A DNA stretch of 64,000 nt, taken from Catonia carolina. Its lineage: Eukaryota; Arthropoda; Insecta; Hemiptera; Achilidae. The notes beneath the pieces are model-generated. The model was not told the DNA's origin. It did not search any database and saw only the letters and a program-made list of their open reading frames with translations. Where the stretch lies: assembly GCA_035578175.1 (NCBI GenBank), contig JAQMRL010000001.1:371993720-372057719 (forward strand), written 5' to 3'. The position numbers and the translations under genes are program-made. Positions 1 through 34,320 of the stretch are shown piece by piece. Every line of letters begins with the position of its first letter. The first letter of the stretch is position 1.

Positions 1-879
1 ATTTGAATAAAACTTAACTCACTCGCTCTAGTGGCACGAGTGTAAAATTAATTTGTTTTAAGAGTATTAATCAATGAAAGCTACAAAGTAGTCTCATGAC
101 GTCATACTATTGAGGCTGATCTGGATATAACTACAGAAGCAAACTTCATATTTTTTTTGTTTTTTTACTTTTAATAATATAATTTTTATTTAAGTACTAT
201 TGACTTCGTTTATAGAAGAACAGAGGTGTTCATTTTTTGTTGTGATGACACCAAAGTTGTGATGTCATCATAAATAGTGATAGAGCTTTGTTTGACAGAA
301 AAAAAATAGTGGACAAACATGGTTGCGTTGCAACTGTTAGCCTAACCTACAAACTAATTCAAAATGAAACGTTTGTTGAATACCGAGTAATCACTATTCC
401 TCCGCTGAACAAACGTACATTATTTCTGCTTGTAGCGCTGTATTAGGTAGGGTCCATTCATTTTGGTGAATATTCTAATGAAAATAAATCTGTAAACCGA
501 TGTTTACATGAATGTAGTTATGACTAATACTGTGTACGTGTTTGTAACTTTATTCATTAAAGAAATCAATTTGTAAAAAATTAAATTTCAATTTATTTTG
601 TGTAATAACTTTAATGTATAGTCATTACTTAATTTCACAGCTGACTGAACAAACTAAATATCTTAATAATACATAAAAAAAACATCGTACAAAAATGCCA
701 AAGTATCTAAATTTGAAGTAAGCGCCTTTCGTGACCTACTTAAGTGTAATTACTCTACAGATAAAATTTAATATAGAAACTATTTAAAAAATCAATTTTA
801 AAATAATTTAATCAGTTTTCTTTAATGATATTTAGTTTTTTTAATAATAACAAAATAAATTTCATCTGCAAAATGCAAA
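1..879. other. AT-rich upstream sequence, nothing recognised
   Basis: No exon, RNA gene or repeat could be supported. A 5' UTR exon of ATP5F1A could lie here but is not recognisable. Confidence 0.6.
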
Positions 880-966
880 TGGGTTCGTGGCTATCCCTAA
901 TGCATTGTGGGTAATCACACATTGCCTGTTCTCTCCATCTTTTCGTTCTTGCAGAGACATTGGAAA
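880..966 (+). promoter_or_regulatory. ATP5F1A proximal promoter / 5' UTR
   Basis: The sequence just before the start codon is less AT-rich than its surroundings and has a pyrimidine-rich run (CTGTTCTCTCCATCTTTTCG) ending TTGCAG twelve bases before the ATG. That run could be a TCT/TOP-type initiator of a housekeeping gene, or the acceptor of a 5' UTR intron whose first exon lies further upstream. The sequence alone cannot decide. There is no convincing TATA box. Confidence 0.35.
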
Positions 967-23557
<22,591 letters not shown>

Positions 23558-23586
23558 ACTGTGCTATAATTTTTATAGTAGTGCTG

Positions 23587-23592
23587 AATAAA
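23587..23592 (+). terminator. ATP5F1A proximal polyadenylation signal
   Basis: AATAAA 30 bases after the stop codon. A second AATAAA lies at 23872-23877, so alternative 3' UTRs of about 50 and 340 bases are possible. Confidence 0.6.
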
Positions 23593-23871
23593 CTAATGTT
23601 ATAACTACATCAATTTTATAAATGAATTTAATCACCCAGCCTTGCGGTATTCGACAACAGTTTACTGGCTCATGTGGTTAGGAATAATCTATGCTGGCCA
23701 GTTTACGTTCAGTCTTTGAACTTCGGACCAAGGTCCATTTACAAAGACATCAAAACTGAAAATAATACATATAGACTTTATATTTAAATACGTAACCTAT
23801 TGTAAGGATATGTTTACGTGAAGTCATTGTAATATTTAATTTATAATTTGTTTCTGTTAATTTTACAATTG

Positions 23872-23877
23872 AATAAA
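23872..23877 (+). terminator. ATP5F1A distal polyadenylation signal
   Basis: A second AATAAA, about 315 bases after the stop codon, in AT-rich sequence. Likely usable but unproven. Confidence 0.4.
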
Positions 23878-24417
23878 ATGTAATTAAGTTATTGTTATAA
23901 ATTGTTATTTTTCTTTATGAAATCATGTTTGTAGTATAAAAAATTGGGGACTTTCAAGGGCTTCATCATATATTATTTGTTAGCTTATGTAAATTGGTGA
24001 GTTTGAAATGTCTCAAACAAAATCTGAATTTTTATCAAAATTGAAATTTTTTTCATGTTCGATATAGACTTCTTATCTTACATAAGCAGCTGTAAAACAA
24101 ATTGTTTTATAAATATGTAAATAAATGAAATGGTTTTGATTATAGCTTATTAAAATCATTTTAGTTTAATTGTTGTCTTGAATTACTGTACAAAATTCCT
24201 TTGAACCTTTCTTTTATTAATTTTGATACCAACTATTGTGGAAGATGCTTCATGAAGTGTTTACTTAAAAAAATTATAAAATTGTAAATAATAATTTATA
24301 TATTATAGGTATAAATTATTATATATAATTATTTTTTTAAAGAATATATTAAGTTTGAAAATATTTAAATTTAAAATTGAAGAGCATTTTTTCTACAAAG
24401 AATACTCCCATCAGTTA

Positions 24418-25297
24418 CGAGGTTATTAGGAAAGTAAGTTCCATTTGCTAATAATAAAAAAAACTAGTAAAGATATAGCTCCTGTAATTTTTCAGGCATT
24501 TGTCAAAGCGTGATGCAGGTTTTTTTATGCAATCTTCGTGTAATGTTGCTGCCTGTGTTTGTCAACCATGTGGTAACATGTTCTTTCAGCCCTTCATCTT
24601 TGTTGAAGTGTTGACCACCAAGGGAAGACTTCAGATGCAGAAAGAGATGAAAGTCACTATGAGCGAGGTCGGGGCTGTACAGATGGCCAAAAATATCCTA
24701 GCCAAAACCCTGTAGGAGGTTTTTGTCACATTTGCAGTAGTGTTCAGGCGTTGTCATGAATGAAAACTACACTTTTTGAAAACATTTCTTGGAAATTGTT
24801 ATGTATAGTGCAACACAGTTTCTTAAGCATCTCACAATAAACATCTTATTGTTTCATTTTACAGTAAAAAATCAATCAGTAGAATGCCTTATTTGTCCCA
24901 AACCACAGTGGCGATGATTTTTCGACTTGTCAAGATTTGCTTGGGTTTAACCTTCACTGGGGACGAAGTGTGCTTCCATTCTATCGACTGCCGTTTACTT
25001 TCAGGGCTGTCATAAGCACCCAAGTTTCACTCCCGTGACTTATCAGAGATAAAAATTTCCATCCATGTGATAACGTGTCAGAAAATTGATTGCGCTGCCC
25101 ATTCCACAAGCAGTGGGATTTTTGATTACCACCACCGTTATAAACTAGCACTACGAGGCATACACAACACACACAGAGATCTCAGACTGATGTCATTTTG
25201 TTCTTCTTGAACCAGAGTGACTACCGCCTATGAACGGAACTGCGAATAAAGCACTGCTATAGAGATAAAATTGAACTTACTTTCTGAATACGTCTTG
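24418..25297 (-). mobile_element. Decayed mariner-type element, 880 bp, minus strand
   Basis: Ends CGAGGTTATTAGGAAAGTAA and CAAGACGTATTCAGAAAGTA (imperfect inverted pair) with TA on both sides. The minus strand shows GSETWV near 25050-25025, then, after shifts, KVKPKQILTSRK, and SPDLAHSDFHLFLHLKS with FDKCLKNY near 24680-24490. The transposase head is missing. An open frame on the plus strand at 24500-24715 is only the antisense of this. Confidence 0.85.
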
Positions 25298-26215
25298 TAT
25301 TTACCTTGTATAAAATAAGGCGTAAGTGGGTTTCTGCCAGAATGCTTTTCACATCCAACTTTATTTTTACAATATTGTTCTACAAAGTATAGTAGCCAAA
25401 GTTAGTTGATTGTTTTGGTAAAAAGTTAGTTGATTTTTGCATTATTTTGATGTAAATATTGACCTTCAAGATATATTAACCCCTTAAGTGTTTTTACACT
25501 TAATAAAATTTTCAGAGCTTTATTTGGTTCTTGTGAACGACATAATTATTTATAAAATCTTAATAATTTAGACAAAAGTTCAAGTTGTAAAATAGTTGCT
25601 GGCTTATCTATCAAAATTACCTATTTTGTCCATGATATCAAGAATGACCTTCAATCAGACACCACCATGGGATTCATCAATTTCACTTTCTCATAAAATA
25701 TAATTAGTATATTGATCAGAACCATCATTAAAATTTATAAATTCTTTTTACAAACTAATTTATATCAATGTGAAACTATACATGCAAATTAACTTTACAT
25801 AAAAACAATTCAAAGATTGATTCCTAATGCGTGATTGAAGTAGAAAAGACTCAATAAAATTTTTAGTAGTGATCATTATATCAACACTGAATGATCAGCT
25901 TTTGAAACTACTTTTATTTGTTTTACAGCTGTCTAAATTAGACATTATGCATTGTGAGATAACTCATCAAAAGCAAATAGAAATACAAATGGTTTAGTGA
26001 AATCTCGTCAATAACATGTAAAGAACACTTTTATCATAAAACTGATACTGTGGTTTATGTATTAGGTAAATTATCTCAGAGATTTTGTTTTAGTTGCTAA
26101 GAGCACTAACAACTACTTAGAATTTTGACCTACTTTTAGTGTTAAGAAACCTCTGGGCCAGCTCATTCAGTCTACTGGTACTAAGTTGCTTCTAGTATGT
26201 AATGCTTTTGTGAAC
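25298..26215. other. Intergenic AT-rich sequence
   Basis: Nothing recognisable on either strand. Confidence 0.6.
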
Positions 26216-26226
26216 AGCTTATGGTT

Positions 26227-26621
26227 GTTGTTGTTTAGGTCATCAGCCGAAAGGCTGGTTTGAACCTGTAGAGGTTTTACTAAGTAAAACGAGGAGTGAG
26301 GTGGTTTACAATTGCCTTCCTCACTGAATGGAAAAGTACACTTATCAGCATGCCGGGCCCTCTGAAAAGCACATATTTTCCACTCTGCAAATGACACCTT
26401 CACTTCATTCATCACAGGGTCTGGCTGTATAATGAAATTCATTACTTTCAGAGGAGATAACTCTGATTGGTGTCTTTTACACCTCTACCTCTTCTGTTCT
26501 TAAATGATTCAGTCATTTAATTGGCTGACCATGTGACAAGAAACAGAACTATTTATTTTAGCCCTGCAACTAACAGATTGAGTGTAAATAATTTGACACT
26601 CCACCTGTCTGTTATGGGCAG
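26227..26621 (+). mobile_element. ~395-bp SINE-like repeat, copy 2, with target duplication
   Basis: Homologous along its length to 13391-13790. It is bounded by a perfect 11-bp direct repeat AGCTTATGGTT (26216-26226 and 26622-26632), which fixes its ends and shows it moved by target-site-duplicating insertion. It has no poly(A) tail. Confidence 0.85.
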
Positions 26622-26737
26622 AGCTTATGGTTAACAGCTGAAATTCTGAAAGAAGAAAAACTATTGGCTCCTATTTATTTAATAAAAGTAGTTCTTAACA
26701 AAATAAAATTAAAAATCTGGTGTGAAACACTCGCACA

Positions 26738-27639
26738 ACTTTCTCTTGCCAATGCAAATAATTAATAGTAAACCTAACATTATTAATAAAATATTAGAAA
26801 TAAACAAAAACTAACCTCAAAAACATAACCTTATTTTAATCATGAGTGAATGACGCAAAATGAAAATCGAACTCAATTTGGCTTAAAAAAAACGGAAAAT
26901 CACACTTTCACGCTAAACTAGGCTCTGTAGAGAAAAATTCTATGAATAAAAGTTGTAGATCTTTTAATTTTCTATAAATTTTATTATATACACTTTTGTC
27001 GTAAAATGCATACTAAGGCCAAAATCTTAAAAAAATCGATTTTTCACACGTTTTCGTGAGAAAAAACAGAAAATCGCCAATTACCGCTAAACTAAGCGTT
27101 ATACAAAAAAAATGTTTGAAATAAAAGTTGTAGGTTTTTAAATTCTCTACAACTTTTATTATATACATGTTTGCTCTAAAATTAATATTAAAGCGGTAAT
27201 CTTAAAAAAACACTTTTTTTACGTAAAAACACCCTCGCCAAGAATTTCAGCAAACATGGCGCCTACCCTATCTTTTAGAGAATAAAAAATTGAGTAAACC
27301 AGGTGATTTTAAAAAAAATCGTAGGACCAGTTTTTGAGAAAATTGCAAAAAAGTGAAAAATTACACGAATAAACTACTACTTCCGTGGACCGATTTTGAT
27401 GAAAATGTTCGTGTCGGGTGCGGTAGTGGTATGTAACTTAAGTTTCAAGTTTGTACGATGTTCCGTTCTTGAGATATTCTGTTCACACAGACACACCCAC
27501 ACACAGACGAATCGCTAAAAACATGTTTTTTGGGTTCAGGGGGTCTGAAAACGTATAGATCCGGTGAAAACTCGATTTCGAAAAATCGACATGAAAACAA
27601 TACTTTCCTTCCTATGTATTCATATAGGCAAGAGAAAGT
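26738..27639 (-). mobile_element. Family-A repeat, copy D
   Basis: Runs from ACTTTCTCTTGCCAAT to ATAGGCAAGAGAAAGT, with the body in reverse orientation (GAAAACTCGATTTCGAAAAA, AATACTTTCCTTCC). It is the best preserved long copy (902 bp). The flanking AAAAATCTGGTGTGAAACAC on the left is part of the conserved family tail. Confidence 0.75.
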
Positions 27640-27662
27640 AAAAATTGGTGTGAAACAACACA

Positions 27663-28467
27663 ACTTTCTCTTGCCAATGCAAATAATGCCCAATATAACC
27701 TAACATTAGAAATAAACAAAAATCAAAACCTTATTTTAATCATGAGTGAAAGACGCAAAATGAAAATCGACGTCAGTTTGGCTTACAAATATGGAAAATT
27801 ACTCTTTCATGCTGAACTAGGCTCTAAAGAAAAATGCTTTAAATAAAAGTCATAAAGCTTTTAATTTTCTATAAATTTGATTAAATACACTTTTGTCATA
27901 AAATGCATACTAAGGCCGAAATCTTAAAAAAATCGATTTTTCACATGTTTTCGTGAGAAAAAAACAGAAAATTGCTAATTACCGCTAAACTAAGCGTTAT
28001 ACAAAAAAAATGTTTGAAATAAAAGTTGTAGGATTTTAAATTCTCTACATATTTTATTATATAAATTTTTGCGCTAAAATGCATATTAAAGCCATAATCT
28101 TAAAAAAACAATTTTTTTACTTGAAAACAGCCTCACGAAGAATTTCAGCAAACGGCGCCTACCCTATCTTGTAGAGCATAAAAAATTTAGTAAACTAGGT
28201 GATGTTTAAAAAAATTGTAGGACCAGTTTTTGACAAAATGGCAAAAAAGTGAAAAATTACATGAATAAACTACTACTTTCGGTTGACCGATTTTAATGAA
28301 AATGTTTGTGGTGCAGTAGTGGTGTCTAACTTAAGTTTCAAGTCCTTACGATGTTCCGTTTATGAGATATTCTGTTCACACACTCACAGACCAATCGCTA
28401 AAAACATGTTTTTGGGTTCAGGGGGTCTGAAAACGTGCAGATCCGGTGAAAACTCGATTTCGAAAAA
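27663..28467 (-). mobile_element. Family-A repeat, copy E (truncated)
   Basis: Lies directly next to copy D in the same orientation, separated by the tail AAAAATTGGTGTGAAACAAC. It is homologous to D throughout but stops at CTCGATTTCGAAAAAT (28467), losing the last ~55 bases and the terminal inverted end. Confidence 0.75.
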
Positions 28468-28566
28468 TAACCTAAGGGGAGTATGCATAACTTACTCAAT
28501 GTGAATGTTGGTGCACTTTCTCGGCAACCACACCAGGTAGAACCTTTATCTTTTTAAAAGATCACA

Positions 28567-29614
28567 GAGGTGTTTAATTCCAAAAGTAGCCTTATCCAAA
28601 AACTACTGTTTTGAGTAAATTGCCAAAAACATATTGTAGTTATTAGATAACTTTGATTAGTATGATTTTTTATTTTAATATTTAAATTTGTTTTAAAAAG
28701 ACTAAAGGCGAATGCGTTTAGTATTATATTAGTTTCTTAACTTTTAAATATGGATAAGGCTAGTTTTGGAACAAAATCAAGTATAAGGCTTCTTTTGGAA
28801 CACAACTCATTGGATAAGGCTACTTTTGGTACAAAATGTTATTTAATTCAAAATTGTAACTCTTCACCTAGAAATTACTGTTATTTTACCCATTCTTCTA
28901 ATTGAAGTGTTCTGTTCTTTGTAATCCCATTATAAATTAAAACATACAAAAATTAATTACTGGAACATAAAATATTGCAGGTTGATTCGGTTAAAAGAAA
29001 ATTTTGACACTCATTAGCTTACAAAATTTAAAAACATTATTATTATGATTAAGAAATAGTTAATTAGAAATGTAAAATCTTAGCACTAAGTCTCTAAATT
29101 TTGAAATCTTCGTATTCATGAACAAATTCCTCTGCCACTTCTTCCTGTTGATCTTTTTTGTCAAGTACCTTTTTGGTAATAAAAACTAAATCTTCATTTT
29201 TTCAGTCACAAGTATTAAACTTTCTCACAATTAATATTATTATTATTATTATTAAAGCAAATACTAAAAACTATAAAAATTTCTAAAACCATAATTATGG
29301 TAAATTTTAAAAAGAAAGAAAAGGATGAGGCTAGTTTTGGAAATAATAACTGCTCAATTGCCATTATTTTTCATTGGATGAGGTCCATTTTGAAAAAAAA
29401 ATTAGTGAATTGAGGTTGCTTTTGCAACAAAAATGCATGTGGATGATGACTAGTTTGGGACATAAGTTAATTTTCAAAGCCAATTTTAAGTGGGAGGAGA
29501 ATTTTTTTGGAAACAATATCTGAAAGAGGTGCAGGCTTGCCACCTTAACAAATACCAACCATTATCTCACATTGTGATTTTTGAGGATAAGGCTACTTTT
29601 GGAATTAAACGCCT
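28567..29614. mobile_element. ~1.05-kb inverted-repeat element with internal iterons
   Basis: 31-bp ends (GAGGTGTTTAATTCCAAAAG... at 28567-28597 and inverse at 29584-29614) match with one mismatch. The core of the end, GGATAAGGCTACTTTTGGAA, recurs as direct repeats inside at 28752, 28781 and 28812 (30-bp spacing) and, more diverged, at 29323, 29376, 29410 and 29441. No coding frame. No clear target duplication, so the outer edge is uncertain. Confidence 0.75.
29234..29254 (+). repeat. (ATT)n microsatellite
   Basis: Seven ATT units inside the iteron element. Confidence 0.85.
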
Positions 29615-30339
29615 CACTAATTAAATTTGTAACCAATTATCTTTTAGTTAAATATTTCAGGCTGAGGAAAGAGCACCTAAACTTACAAAAGTTAAATTTA
29701 TGGGATTCTGAATTCAAAGTTAACAAAAGACATCTAGCTGAATAGACTGGATACAAGATACAAACTCTTACTGTCTACAAACACAGCTGAGGGTACCACA
29801 ATTATTTAATAAATAATACCTCTTGATAATAACAAAATACTAACTAGTAAACTAACTTGTTCCTTAGAAAATAAAACTTTTTTAATAAGCTGGAACGTGA
29901 GTTGGCAAAAATAAAATATGTGAATAATATAAATCTATGATACTATTGATACTGATAAAAATACGCTGTGAAAACACTCTAGAAGGAGAGAACCTCCATC
30001 CATTGGTTTTAATTTTGTTCTCTTAACAACAAATTGAAGGTGAAGTATTTTTGTAATAATGCTCAAACTTAATGTGTAAGCTAGCAGCATATGAAATCTC
30101 TACTTTGTGACCTGAATATAGTTTTGCTAAATGTATGCTAGACTGAAATTTTTCACTTAGCAGAAAATTGAAATGATGGTAGCAAACTGCAGTGTTGATC
30201 CTAGTTAAACGTATAACTACAAAACTAAATTTCAGGTAGGAACTATATGAAATTTGGTTTTAAATATATTTTTTAGTATACAGTTACAATCATCTTAAAA
30301 ACTGAAGTTCTATTCCATCCTATTGATATCGTATCTATC
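29615..30339. other. Intergenic AT-rich sequence
   Basis: Nothing recognisable on either strand. Confidence 0.6.
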
Positions 30340-30354
30340 GTATAGTACGCTATG

Positions 30355-30528
30355 CCGGCCGCATTGGCGAAGTTGGTAACGTGCTCGCCTCTCATCATGC
30401 GGTCTTGGGTTCGAATCCCATTCAGGCAAGGCATTTTTTCATACGTTACAAAAAATCATTTCATCATTCACCGTCTGCATTAGCAGTAATTGCAGAACAG
30501 TCGGACGTTAAACAAAAAAAAAATAAAA
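30355..30528 (+). mobile_element. tRNA-derived SINE with perfect 15-bp target duplication (S3)
   Basis: Same head and body as S2 (A box TGGCGAAGTTGGTAACGTG, B box GGTTCGAATCC, body GCATTAGCAGTAATTGCAGA) and an A-rich tail. The direct repeat GTATAGTACGCTATG is perfect at 30340-30354 and 30529-30543. This indicates a young insertion, about 520 bases upstream of the FAM174-family gene. Confidence 0.95.
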
Positions 30529-30543
30529 GTATAGTACGCTATG

Positions 30544-31063
30544 GTATTAGTGTTTGAATTCCCGCCATTGGCTAAGTTTGAGTCAGATGGTAATTCATAG
30601 ATATCAGCTGGCCTTGGCATTGATTTTGTATGTAAATCCCGTGAATAACCTAAAACTTTGTAAAGAACTGTCGTTGTAAGAATGTGTATAAACTGTATTT
30701 TAACCTTTATCACTAACCCTATTTTTAATTAAACTTAATTGCTTGTTTCCATTGGAAAATTCGTATTTATCTTGTAATAGTTTCCAATGTAAACACGGAA
30801 TCATGCGTCGTGTGATTGTAGGCCCATGTTTATCAGCTGATTAGACGCAATGGCAAACGGCTTGGTGTGTGAGATATGTTGCAGTTTATGAAATTAAAAC
30901 TAAACTTCAGGTTATACCAATGGACTTAAGTTTGTGTAAATAAATTTTTAAAAGTCGTGAAGCGAAGGTGTCTTCACGTATCGTCTGTTTAGTGATTTGA
31001 ATCCTTTAAAATTTCATTAGTTTTGTCTTACAGTATTTACGTATAATTTTGTTTGTAGAAATA
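30544..31063 (+). promoter_or_regulatory. Upstream region and 5' UTR of the FAM174-family gene
   Basis: Somewhat less AT-rich than its surroundings around 30780-31000, as expected near an insect promoter. No TATA box stands out. The transcription start is not determinable by eye. Confidence 0.3.
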
Positions 31064-31383
31064 ATGCCGGATTCAAAAATGCTCGTTAAATTTTACGTGC
31101 AGGTACTTATGTTTTTGTTTTTGAGTTGTAATAAGTGTTATAGTTATTTTGATAAAACAGATCCGTTGAATAAGACAAATAGAAAAGAAAGAAGTAATAT
31201 CGATAACAAAACAGATTTAGAAAAAGTCGCGGCTGTGCATAATGTCTCTGCGAATGAAGTAGATTATAAAAATACAATGGTGTGGTCTAGCAAAGTTAAT
31301 TCTACTACCGTAATGGAAGGATTTTTTATATTTGCAGGTTTAAGTGTAGCACTCTTGCTGTACTTCACACTGAAAGCAATTAG
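31064..31383 (+). CDS. FAM174: FAM174-family membrane protein, exon 1
   Basis: Two exons code 156 residues. This one gives residues 1-106: a signal peptide (about 6-27, MLVKFYVQVLMFLFLSC), a hydrophilic lumenal part with four N-glycosylation sites (N36, N48, N60, N79) and one membrane segment (about 86-104, GFFIFAGLSVALLLYFTLKA). It ends ATTAG|GTAAGC, completed by exon 2. The start is the ATG at 31064; the open frame continues upstream without another ATG. TCTTACAG at 31026-31033 or TTTGTAG just before the ATG could be a 5' UTR acceptor. The family is known as small type I membrane proteins; their biochemical role is unclear to me. Confidence 0.75.
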
Positions 31384-32009
31384 GTAAGCTTGATTTATAT
31401 ATTTAACTAATTTTAGTCATTAGTACTGCATTCATTGGTTAACACTGATGTTTGTATAACTAATGAAGACATGCAAGGTTCATGCTAGAAGTTAATGAAT
31501 CTTATGTATTAAAAATTGCACAAAATAATTTAAACCTGTTATTTGGTGTTGTGAATTAAATTTTAATTGGCTTTGTCAGCTTTACAGACAGTTATATTGT
31601 TATATTCTTGGTTTGAATTCATTTGTCAGAACACTTTTATGCAATTTGTTCTGTTATCCACCAGACTCTCATAGAGTATGTAGTTGTGAGGTTTGGTAGT
31701 ACTGACAAATTTTACAGTTTTCTGTAACAACTGATAAAGATACTGAAGTCACAAGATTGCATTTTATATATGAATGGGCTGTGAAGGGAAGTGAAAATTT
31801 GACAGTGCTACCAACCTCAACCGTCAGACACTACTCATACATTACACTACCATGCAGTTTCTACATAAATTTTGCAAGCTGTGGTTTATTCCGAGAAAAT
31901 GTTTTCTTCATAAACCTTATAAGAAATAAATGTGATCTATAATATTCCCTATAGCTTAATTACATGGCTAGATATGTTTGATTTACTGTAAATACCAGCT
32001 ACCTTATTC

Positions 32010-32412
32010 CATTGGGACAAAATTTTCTATGAATTAATCACCTTCTTTACTATCGCTGTCACCGGTGTCTTCACTATCAGTCTCACTAATGTCTACCTAT
32101 AACTGTTTCCTTTTTTTACCAGGTGTCAACAAAACTATTGAAGAATAGCTTCTTCATGTCTTTAATTTCCTTCTTTATTTTTCAAATTGTGGAAAGAGAA
32201 ACATTACAGTAGTTAGCCACTGGCTCATGGCTTTTGTTAAGAGGCAGGGAAAGGCATTTTTGTTTAGCTATAACTTCATAGCATTTTATTATGTACTGCA
32301 TATTAAAAAATAAATCTTTATAATGGTCACTGCATATTAGATTTTGTTTAGCACTGAATAGTCTGCCCTCGTTTTCGAGAAACTTAACATTTTTGTTTAT
32401 GGTAACTAACAT
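32010..32412 (-). pseudogene. Transposon protein remnant with helix-turn-helix
   Basis: The minus strand reads ICSDHYKDLFFNMQYIIKCY then LPLNKSHEPVANYCNVSLST, the pattern 'LPL-x-K-x-x-x-x-VA-x-x-x-x-VS-x-x-T' of an N-terminal helix-turn-helix seen in some insect DDE transposons. It then decays into stops. A second fragment, VDISETDSEDTGDSDSKEGD followed by a stop (near 32100-32030), looks like the acidic C-terminus of the same protein. The family assignment is from memory and weak. It lies within the FAM174-family intron. Confidence 0.4.
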
Positions 32413-32744
32413 TTATATTCGTACAGTTAACCTACAAAAGTTTCCGTGATATACTATATAAATGCTCTGGGTATAGTATAAGTTGTTGTGTTTGTTTTAC
32501 TGAAATTAAAGCAGGTGCGCATGCTCACTGATGCTTTTCCCCCTTTACCCCTTGTTACAAACAAGGGCAAACTCGTGACTCAAGTAACTATAAAAGTTAC
32601 TTCGGGTCTTTTCCGCTTTCTGTATGCCACTATCAAATCTGAATTTCCAGAAAGGTTACACAATTCTCCCACTCCTGCGTCCAGCGTGCTGATCTGACTA
32701 GCAATATTCCTGCATAATGAATGTCAACTCCACTCCCATTCCAC

Positions 32745-32920
32745 AGACCGGCCGCATTAGTGTAGTTGGTAAAGTGCTCACTTCTTATCATGCGGTCTTG
32801 GGTTCGAATCCCATTCAGGCACGGCATATTTTCATACATTACAAAAATTCATTTCATCCTTTACCGGCTGCATTAGCAGTTATTACAGAAGTCGAACGTT
32901 AAACCCAAAAAAAGAAAAAA
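32745..32920 (+). mobile_element. tRNA-derived SINE (S4)
   Basis: Same family as S2 and S3 with more changes (A box TAGTGTAGTTGGTAAAGTG, B box GGTTCGAATCC, body CGGCTGCATTAGCAGTTATT), ending in A-rich sequence. No certain target duplication. FAM174-family intron. Confidence 0.85.
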
Positions 32921-32982
32921 AATTCCCACTTGACAGTTAGTCACTATACTGTCTACTATGAATTTCGTAGAGTTACTTAATA

Positions 32983-33779
32983 CAGTACGCCCTCACATTA
33001 CGATCGTAATTCGTTCCGGAAGAACAATCGTAAAGCGAAAATATCGTATTGTGAGACCGCATTTTTGTCCAATCATTAGACCATAAATATATACAATTCT
33101 ACAAGAAATTTACATTAGCCTGTACATACAGGTAACTCTTTACATTCTTCAAATAGCGCTGATTTCAGTAAAAATGATTTGATAATAGGTATAATTATAA
33201 AAATTGCCTTTTTGAATTGTGTTTGATCTATCAGACACTTTAATGTCTTTTAAAACTGACTTTTGCTTTACAATTGTGGAAATTGTAGACTGGGAATAAT
33301 CATACTGGCGAACCAATTATATTCTAGCCCCTTCATCATGTTTTTTTTATAATTTCTTGCTTTTCTTCAATAGAAATTTTACTTTTTATGCGCGATTTAG
33401 GATCCATTTTCACTATAACTACAGTAACGTACACAAGAAACACAGCACCAAAACTACAAAGAATACGTATGTATAATAACTTGATAGACACTATGGCACA
33501 GATGCTTAAGCGATAACCAAGGCGATACGCGTAACACTACTAAATAGTATAAGTGCTGTGACAAAACTGAAAAACAGAAACAACCTTGAGCTGATGATGG
33601 GAAGGTGCGGGTAGCATGGTTGAGGGTATCTTGACAAGAGGGAGGGAGTACATTTGATCAGAATTTCTTACTGTAGGGGTTGACGATTAGCGGGTCAGGT
33701 GCACGTGTGGCGTTGGGAATCCGATGACTAATTTGATGACACATCGTAAAGTGATATATTGTAATGTGAAGGTCCACTG
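32983..33779 (-). mobile_element. Tigger/pogo-like element, 797 bp, internally deleted
   Basis: Ends CAGTACGCCCTCACATTACG and CAGTGGACCTTCACATTACA (inverted), with TA on both sides. The minus strand from 33407 begins MDPKSRIKSKISIEEKQEII, a CENP-B/pogo-type transposase N-terminus, followed after breaks by SLQF-like sequence near 33290. The catalytic part is absent. Confidence 0.8.
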
Positions 33780-34320
33780 TATTCGGACGGAGGATGACAG
33801 ATGCTGCAGAGTTCCTTCAGGAAAGGGGGTTATTGCATAATCCCAGGAGATGTGACTACTAAAAATCTGTGTGAAAAAAAATTCTCTTCCCAATGTAAAT
33901 AATAAAAAATATAAAGTAATAGTAATGTAGTAATAGCAAAATAAAACAATCAAAATAAGAAATAAAACAACAGAATGTGTAACATAGTACTATATACTGG
34001 GACTGGGAAGGATGTGTACGCGTGCGTGAGTGTGTCTGTCTCAGTATGAGTATTCAGTAAGGTAGGGAGTGGGAAAAATGAACACGTGTGCAACCCTTCA
34101 GGGAATTCGGATTTGAAAATGGCATACAGAAAACGGAAAAGACCAAATGTTTCTTTGTAAACTTTTTGTTGGTTAATGATTTAAAAATGTATGTGTTAGT
34201 GTTGACTATTTGTTATTTTATTGTCAAAAATTCATGATTTGGAAGCATTGGGAGAATTGCATTACAGAGAAAATTTATTTCATAAACAAATCTTTATAAT
34301 GCATCCTGCAGTTTGAAATT
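33780..34320 (+). other. FAM174-family intron, middle part
   Basis: No supported feature. Confidence 0.5.

Noticed and set aside
24500..24715. A 71-codon plus-strand gene.
   Set aside because: It is the antisense of a mariner transposase tail (SPDLAHSDFHLF) read on the minus strand.
31049..31063. An upstream start for the FAM174-family protein.
   Set aside because: The codon is TTG in a eukaryotic gene; the first ATG is at 31064.
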